A DNA stretch of 37,994 bases from an uncultured Clostridium sp. (GTDB lineage: Bacteria; Bacillota; Clostridia; TANB77; CAG-508), in NCBI GenBank assembly GCA_946545015.1, contig CAMNMV010000007.1, forward strand, positions 1-37,994, in the 5' to 3' direction. Numbering within the stretch: position 1 is the first letter of the stretch; each line of letters starts with the position of its first letter. The notes beneath the pieces are model-generated. The model was not told the origin of the DNA, ran no database searches, and saw only the letters and a list, made by a program, of their open reading frames with translations. Made by a program: the position numbers and the translations under genes. Positions 8,291-17,675 of this stretch are shown here, one piece after another.

Positions 8291-10111
8291 ATGAAAGAAG
8301 TAAAAAGGACAAAAAAAGAAAAAGTTGAAGTTTTAAAAACAAAAAACAATAAAGCAAACAGTGGAAATACTAAAAAGAAAATTTTAAATTTTAGTAATAG
8401 TATTAAATTTTCAATTATTGCTGTCATTTTAATTACGATTTTTTGTGTTTCAATAACACCAATAACTCTTCAAAATGATACATATTATACAATAAAAATA
8501 GGTGAACATATTCAAAATGAAGGTATTGACATGAAAGACCCATTTTCATGGCATGAAGATTTAGATTATACGTATCCTCATTGGTTGTATGATTTTCTAA
8601 CATTTAAAACATTTGATACATTTGGATTTTGGGGACTATATGTAGTGACATGTATCTTAGCATCGATACTTGGAATATTAATATATTTTGTTAGTTCAAA
8701 GATATCAAAGAATAATATAATTTCACTTATTGTAACAATAGGAGCAATGTATTTGATAAAAGGATATATTGCAGCTAGGGCACAGCTTGTAACATTTATA
8801 CTATTTGTATTAGCAATATATTTTATAGAAAAATTCTTAGAAAATAGAAAAATAAGATATGGAGTTGGACTTGTATTAATAGCAACTTTAATAGCAAATT
8901 TACATGTTGCTGTATGGCCATTTTTATTTGTTTTATTCTTACCATATATAGGAGAATATATAGTAGCTCAATTAGGAGATTTTATTATATATAAGAAATT
9001 TAAACAATTTAAATTAAAATTAAAAATTAAATTTGCAAAAAATGATGAAGAAAAGATTAGAAAAATAAACGAAGAACAAAAAGAATTATCTGATAAAGTT
9101 GAAAAAATAAAAATTAAACGTAGCAAAAATTTACAAAATCCTTACAAAATTAAATTATGCAATAACAAAAATGTAAAATGGTTAGTTTTAGTAATGATTA
9201 TATGTGCATTTACTGGATTATTAACACCATTAGGTGATACGCCTTATACATATTTAGTAAAAACAATGCAAGGAAATACAACACAAAATATTAATGAACA
9301 TTTACCAATGACATTAATAGATCAACCAGAACCATTATGTGCAATTATAATCTTTTTAAGTATTTTGACATTTACCAAAACTAAAATAAGATTAAAAGAT
9401 TTATTTATGATTGGTGGATTAACATTACTTATGCTGTATACAAGAAGACAATTATCAATGTTTGCAATAATAGGTGCAATTATATTGACTAAATTAATAG
9501 TTGATATGCTAGAGAGTTATTATGAAAATATAAATGAAAAAATAAGAGAAAATCAATTTAAGATGATACCAATATTATTGATTAGTATAATTGTTCTTGT
9601 TATGGCACGTGAGAACTTCATAGATAAAGAAGGAGATAATTTTATCGATAAATCAACATATCCAGTTGAAGCAAGTCAATTTATATTAAATAATATAGAT
9701 TTAAGTACTGCTAGATTATATAATGAATATAATTATGGAAGTTATTTATTATATAAAGGAATACCAGTTTTTGTTGATTCAAGAGCTGATTTATATGCAC
9801 CTGAATTTAGTGGATTAGAAGATGATATTTTTATGGATTTTATAAGTGTATCAAGTTTAGGAGATTTTTATGAGGATATATTTGAAAAATATAATATTAC
9901 TCATGCAATAATGTATAAAAATTCAAAAATGAGTATGATTATTGATGAAACAAAAGATCCAAATTATAAAAAGATTTATTCAGACAAATATTTCGTAATA
10001 TATGAAAGATTAAATGCAAAAAAAGATAATAACACAAGCAATGAGAATACAGACAATTTAGAGAACTTAGAAAACAAAGAACCAGTAGAAAAAAATGCTG
10101 TAAATCAATAA
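8291..10111 (+). CDS. Polytopic membrane protein, GT-C glycosyltransferase-like
   Basis: 606 residues with a Lys-rich cytoplasmic start (1-37), about ten hydrophobic spans, a charged cytoplasmic loop (about 230-285, coiled-coil-like) and an extracytoplasmic C-terminal domain (about 440-580). The first loop after span 1 reads QNDTYYTIKIGEHI, and then YPHWLYD: an Asp soon after the first span followed by an aromatic-rich loop is how GT-C enzymes that use polyprenyl-phosphate sugars begin (PMT/ArnT type). I cannot identify donor or acceptor. The tail is Asn/Glu-rich. It has its own promoter and runs directly into the RluA-family gene (10 bases between). The membrane call is certain; the enzyme class is inferred. 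Confidence 0.8.
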   Translation: MKEVKRTKKEKVEVLKTKNNKANSGNTKKKILNFSNSIKFSIIAVILITIFCVSITPITLQNDTYYTIKIGEHIQNEGIDMKDPFSWHEDLDYTYPHWLYDFLTFKTFDTFGFWGLYVVTCILASILGILIYFVSSKISKNNIISLIVTIGAMYLIKGYIAARAQLVTFILFVLAIYFIEKFLENRKIRYGVGLVLIATLIANLHVAVWPFLFVLFLPYIGEYIVAQLGDFIIYKKFKQFKLKLKIKFAKNDEEKIRKINEEQKELSDKVEKIKIKRSKNLQNPYKIKLCNNKNVKWLVLVMIICAFTGLLTPLGDTPYTYLVKTMQGNTTQNINEHLPMTLIDQPEPLCAIIIFLSILTFTKTKIRLKDLFMIGGLTLLMLYTRRQLSMFAIIGAIILTKLIVDMLESYYENINEKIRENQFKMIPILLISIIVLVMARENFIDKEGDNFIDKSTYPVEASQFILNNIDLSTARLYNEYNYGSYLLYKGIPVFVDSRADLYAPEFSGLEDDIFMDFISVSSLGDFYEDIFEKYNITHAIMYKNSKMSMIIDETKDPNYKKIYSDKYFVIYERLNAKKDNNTSNENTDNLENLENKEPVEKNAVNQ

Positions 10112-10121
10112 GGAGAGAAAA

Positions 10122-11018
10122 TTGGAAGAGATAATAGTTGATGAACAAAATAATAAAAGAATAGATGCATATTTGGCTGATAGAACTGATTATTCAAGAG
10201 TTATGATTCAAAAATTAATTGAAGAAGAAAAAATAACTGTTAATGGAAAAAGAGTTAAAGCATCATATAAAGTTCAAAAAAATGATAAGATAGATATAGA
10301 AAAAGTTGAAGCAAAAGAGATAAACCTTAAAGCACAAGAAATTCCAGTAGAAATTCTATATGAAGATGATGACATTATTGTTGTTAATAAACCCAAAGGA
10401 ATGGTTGTACATCCAGCAAATGGAAATCCGGATGGTACACTCGTAAATGCGATAATGGCGATATGTAAAGACTCTCTATCTGGAATAGGAGGAGAGATAA
10501 GACCTGGTATAGTTCATAGATTAGATAAAGATACATCAGGAGTAATAATTATTGCTAAAAACGATAAAGCACATATAAATTTAAGTGAGCAAATAAAAAA
10601 TCATGAAGTAGAAAAAACATATATTGCATTGGTTAGAGGAAATGTAAAAGAAAATGAAGCTACAATAAATATGCCAATCGGGAGAAGTACTAAGGACAGA
10701 AAGAAAATGGCAGTTACTAAAACTGGAAAAAATGCAGTTACTCATTTTAAAGTTTTGGAAAGACATGGAAATTATTCATTATTAGAAGTAAAAATAGAAA
10801 CAGGAAGGACCCATCAAATAAGAGTTCATTTATCACAAATTGGTTATCCAATTATTGGTGATACAGTATATTCTAATGGAAAAAATGAATGGGGAGTTGT
10901 TGGACAATGTCTTCATGCAAAATCTATTAAATTCAAACATCCGATAACAGGAAAAGAAATGTTTATAGAAGCGGAACTTCCAGAATATTTTAAGGAGATA
11001 ATCAAATGGGAGAATTAG
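10122..11018 (+). CDS. rluD: RluA-family pseudouridine synthase (RluD type)
   Basis: Isomerises uridine to pseudouridine in RNA, most likely 23S rRNA. Residues about 10-65 form an S4 RNA-binding domain (RIDAYLADRTDYSRVMIQKL ... ITVNGKRV). The catalytic motif is HRLDKDTSG, with Asp135 as the nucleophile. Further conserved blocks are GRTHQIRVHL and the early VVNKPKGMVVHP. At 298 residues it is a normal length. TTG start: the ribosome site AAGGAG overlaps the stop of the gene before. The next gene overlaps its end by 13 bases, so translation is coupled. The exact target uridine (RluD against the YlyB/YhcT paralogues) cannot be told from this. Confidence 0.93.
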   Translation: MEEIIVDEQNNKRIDAYLADRTDYSRVMIQKLIEEEKITVNGKRVKASYKVQKNDKIDIEKVEAKEINLKAQEIPVEILYEDDDIIVVNKPKGMVVHPANGNPDGTLVNAIMAICKDSLSGIGGEIRPGIVHRLDKDTSGVIIIAKNDKAHINLSEQIKNHEVEKTYIALVRGNVKENEATINMPIGRSTKDRKKMAVTKTGKNAVTHFKVLERHGNYSLLEVKIETGRTHQIRVHLSQIGYPIIGDTVYSNGKNEWGVVGQCLHAKSIKFKHPITGKEMFIEAELPEYFKEIIKWEN

Positions 11019-11734
11019 TGCGATTGCAAAAATTTCTAGCTGAATCTGGTATAGCATCTAGAAGAAAATGTGAAGAATTAATTTTAGCTGGTAAAATTAA
11101 TGTTAACGGTGAAAATATAACTCAATTAGGGACAAAGATTGATCCATATAAAGATAAAGTCACATATAATGGAAAAATTGTGGAAAACAAAGAAGAAAAA
11201 GTCTATATTTTGCTAAATAAACCAATAGGATATGTGACGACAGCAAATGATCAATTCGATAGAGATACAGTTTTAGATTTAATAAAAATAAAAGAAAGAG
11301 TTGTACCATGTGGAAGACTAGATATGTACACATCTGGAGCTTTGATTTTAACTAATGATGGAGAATTTGTATATAAAATAACTCATCCAAAGCATGAAAT
11401 TACCAAAACATATACAGTAACTTTAAAAGGTATTGTAAGTGATGAAGAAGTAGAAAGATTGCGCGCTGGCGTAGAGATTGATGACAATGGCAAAAACTAC
11501 AAAACGCATGAAGCAAAAGTGAAAATATTAAAAACTGATCTTGAAAAAAATATATCACGTTTAGAAATTACAATACATGAGGGTAAAAATAGACAAGTAA
11601 GAAAAATGTGTGAAGCAATTGATAAAAAAGTATTAGCTTTGCACAGAAGTAAAATAGGTAATTTAACTGTAAAAGATTTAAAATTAGGTACTTGGAGATA
11701 TTTGAAAAAGTTTGAAATTGAAAAATTAGTTTGA
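11006..11734 (+). CDS. rluB: RsuA-family pseudouridine synthase (RluB-like)
   Basis: 242 residues. N-terminal S4 domain (RLQKFLAESGIASRRKCEEL ... INVNG), then the RsuA/RluB/E/F catalytic domain: NKPIGYVTT, GRLDMYTSGALILTNDG with Asp106 as nucleophile, and GKNRQVRKMCEAI. It acts on rRNA, in Firmicutes usually 23S (RluB). Its ATG lies inside the end of the rluD-like gene with AAGGAG at 10992-10997. It is often found beside scpB in Firmicutes; here scpB is 12.6 kb away, so the usual cluster has been broken up. Confidence 0.93.
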   Translation: MGELVRLQKFLAESGIASRRKCEELILAGKINVNGENITQLGTKIDPYKDKVTYNGKIVENKEEKVYILLNKPIGYVTTANDQFDRDTVLDLIKIKERVVPCGRLDMYTSGALILTNDGEFVYKITHPKHEITKTYTVTLKGIVSDEEVERLRAGVEIDDNGKNYKTHEAKVKILKTDLEKNISRLEITIHEGKNRQVRKMCEAIDKKVLALHRSKIGNLTVKDLKLGTWRYLKKFEIEKLV

Positions 11735-11826
11735 AAAATTAAATAGTTGGAAAAGTGTAAGAAAAACTATTGAAAAAATATATTCTAAAATATATAATAA
11801 GAAAAACAAAAGATAAGGAGAAAGAA

Positions 11827-12630
11827 ATGATAGCAAACAATTTTACACCAGAGGGATGGGTTGATAAGATCTCAGTGTTACAACCTGACGAACTTACAAC
11901 TTGTATTAGAAATAATCAAACACTACAAGGTATTGTTGATGAATGCGATAGTAATTATAATTTACATATCAATCTAGGCAATAATATTCAAGGTGTAATG
12001 CCAAGAGAAGAAGTAGAAGGAATTAATTTAGGAATAGATGGGCTTCCGAAGACTAATCTATGTACAGGAAAAGTTCATAAATATGTGCAATTTAAAGTTA
12101 AACAAGTAAATGATGATAATACAGTATTATTGTCACGAAAAGATGTACAAAATGAAGCTATGCAGTGGTTGAAAAATGATTTGAAACCAGGAGAAATAGT
12201 TACCGGAATAGTAAAAAGAATGGAAAGCTATGGAGTATTCATTGAAATTGGTGGAGGATTAGTTGGATTAGCACATATAGAAGATTTATCAATAGCGAGA
12301 ATAAAATCACCATTTGAAAGATTGAAAATTGGACAAAAGGTAAATGTTATGGTAAAATCAATAAACAAAGAAGACGGAAGAGTAATTTTATCATATAAAG
12401 AATTACTTGGAACTTGGGAAGAAAATGCAGATAAGTTTGCTGTAGGTCAAACTACTACAGGAATAGTAAGAGAAACTGAAAAAAATAAAAATGGTATATT
12501 TATCGAACTAACTCCAAATCTAGTAGGAATGGCAGAATATGAAGATGGCTTAGAATATGGACAAAAAGTCGATGTTTATATAAAAAGAATTGATTACGAA
12601 AGAAGAAAAGTTAAAGTTTTAGTAGTATAA
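11827..12630 (+). CDS. S1-domain RNA-binding protein (ribosomal protein S1-like)
   Basis: 267 residues from the ATG at 11827, which has AAGGAG six bases upstream; a TTG 57 bases earlier lacks a ribosome site, so I did not use it. Three S1-type OB repeats: a divergent one at about 30-110 (LQGIVDECDSNYNLHINLG), a classic one at about 119-190 (GEIVTGIVKRMESYGVFIEI ... VGLAHIEDLS ... GQKVNVMVKSI), and a third at about 205-267 (TTGIVRETEKNKNGIFIEL). It probably binds mRNA or rRNA. It is shorter than ribosomal S1 and sits behind two rRNA-modification genes. S1-like proteins of this size are common in Clostridia; partner unknown. Confidence 0.88.
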   Translation: MIANNFTPEGWVDKISVLQPDELTTCIRNNQTLQGIVDECDSNYNLHINLGNNIQGVMPREEVEGINLGIDGLPKTNLCTGKVHKYVQFKVKQVNDDNTVLLSRKDVQNEAMQWLKNDLKPGEIVTGIVKRMESYGVFIEIGGGLVGLAHIEDLSIARIKSPFERLKIGQKVNVMVKSINKEDGRVILSYKELLGTWEENADKFAVGQTTTGIVRETEKNKNGIFIELTPNLVGMAEYEDGLEYGQKVDVYIKRIDYERRKVKVLVV

Positions 12631-12668
12631 ATGATATTAGAAATTTTTAATATCTAAAGGAGGAAAAA

Positions 12669-13607
12669 ATGGTTAAAGATAGTGAAATTAAGGCACAAGT
12701 ATCACCTTTTGCAATAAGAGAAGGTGAAATAAAAACATTTGATGGAAAAGATGGATATGTTTCTATGAATCAAATAGTTCATAAAATTAATATAGGACAT
12801 ATCACAGATATTCATTTTGCAATATTAGAAATTGTAAATGAATTTGAATTTATAACATCAAGACAAATATACCAATTATTAGAATTAAAAGGTATAGATC
12901 CACAATCTCAAGATAAATTAAATAATAAATTAGAAAGTTTAGTAAAATCCAAAATTCTTACAAGATATTATTTTACATCTGATGAAGGAAAAGGTGTATA
13001 TAGAATATATTGTCTAGAAAAGATGGGAAAACATTTATTAAGCTCAAAAGAAATCGAATGTAAATGGCAACAATCAGATAATACTAAACCAGTAGCAATG
13101 ATAAAGAAAAGATTAGCAGGAAACCAATTAATAATTGCTTATAAAACAAAAGTAAAAGCATTTGATAGTTATATTGTAAAACCAGTAATTACTGCAAAAC
13201 AACAAGGAAAAACAATAAAAGCAAATGGTGGCGTAAAACTTACAAAAGCAAATAAATCAATAGATTTTATATTTGAAGTTGTAAGAAGAGAAGATGATTG
13301 GGCTAAAAAATTTGTTGATAAAATGAAATTATATAGTGATTTTTATGAAAACTATATAATGGGAGATTCAGGATACAGTTCAATGCCTCAACTTATACTA
13401 GTTGGAGAAGATGAAAAACATCTAGCTGAAATGTTTAAAGAAATTGTAAAATCTGGAATTCAAATATCTAAAATTTCACTTTTATTTACAACAGATTTAC
13501 GTCAAAATGGTGAAGATTTAACTAATTCTTTAGTACAATTTAAATTAGATTCTAATACAAATAAATATAAATTAGAAACAGTAACTTTAAAATTATTAGA
13601 AAAATAA
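12669..13607 (+). CDS. Replication-relaxation-family-like protein (winged helix plus nuclease-like domain)
   Basis: 312 residues. The N-terminal part (about 38-110) looks like a winged helix: ILEIVNEFEFITSRQIYQLL, a recognition-helix region, then LVKSKILTRYYF as a wing. The C-terminal half has the layout of the Replic_Relax family, a PD-(D/E)xK-nuclease-like fold: SIDFIFEVVRRE, a helix KMKLYSDFYENY, and the strand MPQLILVGEDEKHLAEMFKEI. Replic_Relax proteins are known from plasmids and integrative elements, yet no mobile genes are near here. Ribosome site AAAGGAGG; translation starts at the ATG 12669. The family link is pattern-based and needs a profile search; whether the nuclease site is active is uncertain. 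Confidence 0.75.
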   Translation: MVKDSEIKAQVSPFAIREGEIKTFDGKDGYVSMNQIVHKINIGHITDIHFAILEIVNEFEFITSRQIYQLLELKGIDPQSQDKLNNKLESLVKSKILTRYYFTSDEGKGVYRIYCLEKMGKHLLSSKEIECKWQQSDNTKPVAMIKKRLAGNQLIIAYKTKVKAFDSYIVKPVITAKQQGKTIKANGGVKLTKANKSIDFIFEVVRREDDWAKKFVDKMKLYSDFYENYIMGDSGYSSMPQLILVGEDEKHLAEMFKEIVKSGIQISKISLLFTTDLRQNGEDLTNSLVQFKLDSNTNKYKLETVTLKLLEK

Positions 13608-13674
13608 AAATAAAAATTAAAGCTTATAATTTAGAATAATAATTAAATCATTAAAACAAAATATAAGTATAGAG

Positions 13675-13708
13675 TTGCCAAAAGAGTAAGTCTCTTTTGG
13701 CAATTTTT
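13675..13708 (+). terminator. Terminator-like hairpin immediately ahead of pflA
   Basis: A perfect 12-bp stem TTGCCAAAAGAG / CTCTTTTGGCAA with a 5-base loop, followed by TTTTT. The pflA ribosome site AGGAG begins at the next base but one (13709-13713). It ends the upstream gene, but no promoter fits between it and pflA, so pflA transcription must pass through it (see findings). Confidence 0.85.
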
Positions 13709-13720
13709 AGGAGATGGATT

Positions 13721-14452
13721 ATGGAAGAAGAAAAAAATGAAAAATATTATGCCAGAATACATTCATTTGAGTCATTTGGAACAGTTGACGGACCAGGTAT
13801 AAGATTTATATTTTTTATGCAAGGATGTCAATTAAAATGCAAATATTGCCATAACAGAGATACCTGGAGAACAAATGGAGGAAAGAGGGTATATATTGAT
13901 GATATTTTTAATAAAATAATGAAATATAAAAATTATATATATCCTAATGGTGGAGTAACAGCTTCTGGTGGTGAGGCTTTGTTACAAGTTGAGTTTTTAA
14001 TTGAATTGTTCAAAAGATTGAAAAAAGAAGGAATCCATACATGTATTGATACATCTGGAATGTTTACAATAACAGAAAAAATAAAAGAATTACTTTCTTT
14101 AACAGATTTAGTTTTGCTAGATATAAAACATATTGATGATAAAAAATGTAGAGAATTAGTTGGCCATTCCAATAATAAGGAATTAGAATTTGCAAAATAT
14201 TTATCAGATAATAATATCAAAATGTGGATTAGACAAGTACTAGTTCCTGGATATACTGATGCCGAGGAAGATTTAATTAAACTAAGAGAATTTATAAGTA
14301 CTTTAAAAACGGTAGAAAAAGTTGAAATCCTACCATATCATGATATGGGAAAATACAAATGGGAAGAACTTGGAAAAACTTATGAATTAGAGGGAGTACG
14401 AACAGCAAATCAAAAAGATGTTGATAGAGCAAAGAAGATATTAGGAATATAA
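13721..14452 (+). CDS. pflA: Pyruvate formate-lyase activating enzyme (radical SAM)
   Basis: 243 residues from the ATG at 13721, 7 bases after AGGAG. An earlier in-frame TTG (13697) lies inside the terminator hairpin and is rejected. Motifs: SFGTVDGPGIRFIFFMQGC, then CQLKCKYCHN (radical SAM CxxxCxxC), GGGVTASGGEAL (SAM binding), DTSG and DIKH. It inserts the glycyl radical into PflB. The usual pflB-pflA operon is broken: here the genes converge and share a terminator. Confidence 0.96.
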   Translation: MEEEKNEKYYARIHSFESFGTVDGPGIRFIFFMQGCQLKCKYCHNRDTWRTNGGKRVYIDDIFNKIMKYKNYIYPNGGVTASGGEALLQVEFLIELFKRLKKEGIHTCIDTSGMFTITEKIKELLSLTDLVLLDIKHIDDKKCRELVGHSNNKELEFAKYLSDNNIKMWIRQVLVPGYTDAEEDLIKLREFISTLKTVEKVEILPYHDMGKYKWEELGKTYELEGVRTANQKDVDRAKKILGI

Positions 14453-14520
14453 TTAGTTTAAAATAAAAAATAAAATTAAAAGATAAAATTAAAAAACGAT
14501 AAAACAAAAAAATAAATAAC

Positions 14521-14547
14521 AAAATACAGCCAATTGGCTGTATTTTT
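14521..14547. terminator. Bidirectional terminator between pflA and pflB
   Basis: An 11-bp perfect stem AAAATACAGCC / GGCTGTATTTT with an AATT loop; T runs on both strands. It serves both convergent genes. Confidence 0.9.
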
Positions 14548-14561
14548 CTCTATTTTTAAAA

Positions 14562-16799
14562 TTAAATCTTTTCATGTATTGTTCTATTAATTACATCTAA
14601 TTGTTGTTCACGAGTTAATTTTGTGAAGTTTACAGCATATCCAGATACACGTATTGTAAGTTGAGGATATTTTTCTGGATGCTTCATAGCATCTTGCAAT
14701 AAACTTCTATCAAAGACATTTACATTTATATGATGTCCTGTTTGTGCAAAATATCCATCTAGCATTGTTACTAAATTAGTTACTCTTTGTTCATCAGTTT
14801 TTCCTAAAGTGTTAGGAGTTATTGAAAATGTATATGAAATACCATCTTCAGCAGATGTAAATGGTAGTTTTGCAATTGTATTCATTACAGCAAGTGCTCC
14901 ATTTTTATCTCTACCATGTAATGGATTTGCACCAGGTCCGAAAGGTTCACCTGATTTTCTTCCATCTGGAGTGTTTCCAGTAGATTTACCATAAACAACA
15001 TTTGATGTTATTGTTAAAATTGATAATGTTTGTTTAGAGTTTCTATAAGTAGGATGTTTTCTAAGTTTTTTTATAAACATTTTTACGATTGTAACAGCTA
15101 TTTGATCAACTCTATCATCATCATTTCCATATTGAGGATAATCTCCTTCAACTTCAAATTTTGTTGCTAAACCTGTTTTATCTCTTATAACTTTTACTTT
15201 GGCATATTTAATAGCTGATAGAGAGTCTGCAACAACTGATAATCCAGCTATACCACAAGCCATTGTTCTAATTACGTCTTTATCATGTAAAGACATTGCT
15301 AAAGCTTCATAACAATATTTATCATGCATATAGTGTATACCGTTTAAGGCTTTGATATAAATTTTGGCAACATATTCCATCATATTATCCAATTTTTCCA
15401 TTACCTCATCATAATCTAAATATTCTGAAGTAATTGGTGCATATTTTGGTGTCACTTGTTTTCCTGATAATTCATCTCTACCACCATTTATTGCATATAG
15501 TAAAGTTTTAGCTAAATTAGCTCTTGCACCAAAGAATTGCATTTGTTTACCTATTTTCATTGGAGAAACACAACAAGCAATTCCATAATCATCCCCTAAA
15601 CTAAATCTCATTACATCATCATTTTCGTATTGAATAGAAGATGTTTTAATAGAAAGTCCAGTAGTGTATTTTTTAAATCCTTCTGGTAATCTTGTAGACC
15701 ATAATATTGTTAAGTTTGGTTCTGGTGCTGGTCCTAAATTTTCTAGTGTATGAAGAATTCTAAAAGAATTTTTTGTAACTAAAGTTCTTCCATCAATTCC
15801 CATACCCCCAATACTTTCAGTAACCCATACAGGATCTCCACTAAATAATTCATTATATTCTGGTGTTCTTAAGAATCTAACCATTCTTAATTTCATAACA
15901 AAATGATCCATAATTTCTTGTGCTTGTTGTTCTGTAAGTACACCATTTTGTAAATCTCTTTCAATAAATATATCTAAAAATGTTGATGTTCTACCAAGAC
16001 TCATAGCTGCACCATCTTGAGATTTTACAGAAGCCAAATATCCAAAATATAACCATTGAACAGCTTCTTTAGCATCTTTAGCAGGAATTGAAATGTCAAA
16101 TCCGTATTTGTCAGCCATAACTTTTAATTCTTTTAAAGCCTTAATTTGTTCGCTAATTTCTTCTCTGGATCTTACAACATCTTCAGTAAAACTTTCTACA
16201 TCTAGTACTTCTAATTCTCTTTGTTTTTGTTCAATTAATACATCAACACCATAAAGAGCAATACGTCTGTAATCTCCAATTATTCTTCCTCTACCATATC
16301 CATCAGGAAGACCAGTAAGCAAATGAGCACTACGAGCAGCTCTAATATCAGGTGTGTAAATATCGAAAACTCCATCATTATGAGTTTTTCTGTATTTATG
16401 GAAAATTTCTTCTACTGTATCATCTACTTTTTTTCCACATGCTTCTGTAGCTTTTTCTACAATTCTAATTCCACCAAATGGCATGATAGCTCTTTTTAAT
16501 GGTGCATCTGTTTGCAATCCAACAATTTCTTCAAGACTTTTATCAATATATCCTGCTTCATGTGATGAAATTGTCGACGGTGTTTTTGTATCTATATCTA
16601 AAACTCCACCTTGTGAGTTTTTTTCTTTCTCATATAATTTTAAAACTTTGTCCCAAAGCTTTGATGTTTTTGTTGTTGTTCCTTCAAGGAAACTTGAATC
16701 ACCTTCATATGGAGTATAATTTTTTTGTATAAAATCTCTAACATTTATTTCTTCTTGCCATTCTCCACATTTGAATCCTTTCCATTCTTTAAATTCCAT
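14562..16799 (-). CDS. pflB: Pyruvate formate-lyase (formate acetyltransferase)
   Basis: Converts pyruvate and CoA to acetyl-CoA and formate in anaerobic fermentation. 745 residues (E. coli 760). The catalytic pair Cys409-Cys410 lies in GIACCVSPM; the radical glycine is Gly720 in RVSGYAVNF, close to the C-terminus. Other family blocks: [13 protein letters not shown] and [11 protein letters not shown]. Ribosome site AAGGAGGT is perfect, 5 bases before the ATG. A good promoter is seen 60-100 bases upstream, with a 15-bp symmetric cre-like site at the predicted transcription start. Complete and apparently functional. Confidence 0.98.
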   Translation of the reverse strand: MEFKEWKGFKCGEWQEEINVRDFIQKNYTPYEGDSSFLEGTTTKTSKLWDKVLKLYEKEKNSQGGVLDIDTKTPSTISSHEAGYIDKSLEEIVGLQTDAPLKRAIMPFGGIRIVEKATEACGKKVDDTVEEIFHKYRKTHNDGVFDIYTPDIRAARSAHLLTGLPDGYGRGRIIGDYRRIALYGVDVLIEQKQRELEVLDVESFTEDVVRSREEISEQIKALKELKVMADKYGFDISIPAKDAKEAVQWLYFGYLASVKSQDGAAMSLGRTSTFLDIFIERDLQNGVLTEQQAQEIMDHFVMKLRMVRFLRTPEYNELFSGDPVWVTESIGGMGIDGRTLVTKNSFRILHTLENLGPAPEPNLTILWSTRLPEGFKKYTTGLSIKTSSIQYENDDVMRFSLGDDYGIACCVSPMKIGKQMQFFGARANLAKTLLYAINGGRDELSGKQVTPKYAPITSEYLDYDEVMEKLDNMMEYVAKIYIKALNGIHYMHDKYCYEALAMSLHDKDVIRTMACGIAGLSVVADSLSAIKYAKVKVIRDKTGLATKFEVEGDYPQYGNDDDRVDQIAVTIVKMFIKKLRKHPTYRNSKQTLSILTITSNVVYGKSTGNTPDGRKSGEPFGPGANPLHGRDKNGALAVMNTIAKLPFTSAEDGISYTFSITPNTLGKTDEQRVTNLVTMLDGYFAQTGHHINVNVFDRSLLQDAMKHPEKYPQLTIRVSGYAVNFTKLTREQQLDVINRTIHEKI

Positions 16800-16850
16800 A
16801 TTTTACCTCCTTAAGTTATTTTTATTAATAGTATTTATAATAGTCTTTCC

Positions 16851-16865
16851 TTTTAACCGCTAAAA
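16851..16865. promoter_or_regulatory. cre-like symmetric site at the pflB transcription start
   Basis: TTTTAACCGCTAAAA: five-base arms and a central CCG. It fits the CcpA cre consensus (TGWNANCGNTNWCA) except for the two outer G/C positions. It lies where transcription should start, so a bound protein would block initiation. A guess from pattern and place. Confidence 0.35.
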
Positions 16866-16866
16866 T

Positions 16867-16895
16867 ATAATATCACAAAAATTTTTTTTTTACAA
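16867..16895 (-). promoter_or_regulatory. Sigma-A promoter of pflB
   Basis: On the minus strand TTGTAA (16895-16890), 17 bases containing a long A/T run, then TATTAT (16872-16867). The leader is about 60 bases. Confidence 0.65.
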
Positions 16896-16984
16896 TGAAT
16901 TTTTGCAACAATTATGCGAAAAAATAAAGAAAATTGTCATCGGAAAAACGGCAAAATTAAAAGCCTTGCAAACAAAGAAAAATA

Positions 16985-17013
16985 TTGTAAATTTACATAA
17001 TCTATGGTAAAAT
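16985..17013 (+). promoter_or_regulatory. Extended -10 promoter of the 17067 gene, with palindrome over the -35
   Basis: TTGTAA (16985-16990), 17 bases, TGG-TAAAAT (17008-17013 is the -10 hexamer). The palindrome TGTAAATTTACA (16986-16997) overlaps the -35, as a repressor site would. Confidence 0.6.
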
Positions 17014-17066
17014 ATAAATATTAAAGGTACCATATATTCCGATGATAATTTAAAGGAGTGGTGATT

Positions 17067-17531
17067 ATGGCAAATAAGATGGTACGAATAAATACTACTG
17101 TTTCTCGGAAAATATTTAGTGAAAAGGTCATAAAAAAGGCCATGACTAATATATTTGACGAAGAAATGTCTCATTTATTCGAAGAAAGAAAAAATGAGAT
17201 TAAGGCATATCTTGACAAAGAGGTAAGCAAAAGAATTCCAGACTCTGTGATAAAATTAGAGTTTTTGAGACTATTCGAAGAAAAAATCTTAACCATTGCT
17301 GTCAAGAATACTATTTCAGATCCTGGCTTAAGAGATATAAGAGTGAGTATGTTAAAAGTACTTACAAAGGAAAATCTCCAAAAAGCCATTATTGGCGAGA
17401 CAATGATAGAAGCATTTCAGGAATCTATTTTAAGCTTGAGTGACTGCCCAATGTTTAAAAAGGCTACTAATGCGGTAATCATTGAGATGAGAAAACATTT
17501 TTTATTTACAAGTCGTAAAAGACAATTATAA
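17067..17531 (+). CDS. Unrecognised 154-residue helical protein
   Basis: I take the ATG at 17067; the GTG nine bases earlier (17058) lies inside the ribosome site AAAGGAGTGG. The product is strongly charged and almost all predicted helix: MVRINTTVSRKIFSEKVIKKAMTN, then long Glu/Lys helices around residues 38-80 and 100-130. There is no signal, membrane span or recognisable catalytic motif; the last residues are basic (RKRQL). It stands alone with a strong promoter and a strong terminator, next to a divergently oriented XRE regulator gene on the far side, so it may be a regulated single-gene unit. It has somewhat more C-ending codons than its neighbours. I do not recognise the family. Confidence 0.7.
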   Translation: MANKMVRINTTVSRKIFSEKVIKKAMTNIFDEEMSHLFEERKNEIKAYLDKEVSKRIPDSVIKLEFLRLFEEKILTIAVKNTISDPGLRDIRVSMLKVLTKENLQKAIIGETMIEAFQESILSLSDCPMFKKATNAVIIEMRKHFLFTSRKRQL

Positions 17532-17560
17532 AAATGTTAATCATAGCCAAAGCCATAATA

Positions 17561-17606
17561 AAAGGCTGACTTTTGAATTTTTCAAAGTCAGTCTTTTATT
17601 TTTATA
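17561..17606 (+). terminator. Intrinsic terminator after the 17067 gene
   Basis: A stem of about 16 bp (AAAGGCTGACTTT paired with AAAGTCAGTCTTT, one G-T pair) with further pairing towards the loop, then a run of T. Confidence 0.85.
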
Positions 17607-17675
17607 TTCATAATTTTTATATATTTTAAATTTAATTTCAAATTTAAGCTTATTTTAAGTATTATAGTGTAATAA

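Noticed and set aside
16483..16732. Two overlapping plus-strand frames of 77-78 codons inside pflB
   Set aside because: Antisense to conserved pflB sequence; no ribosome site or family match.
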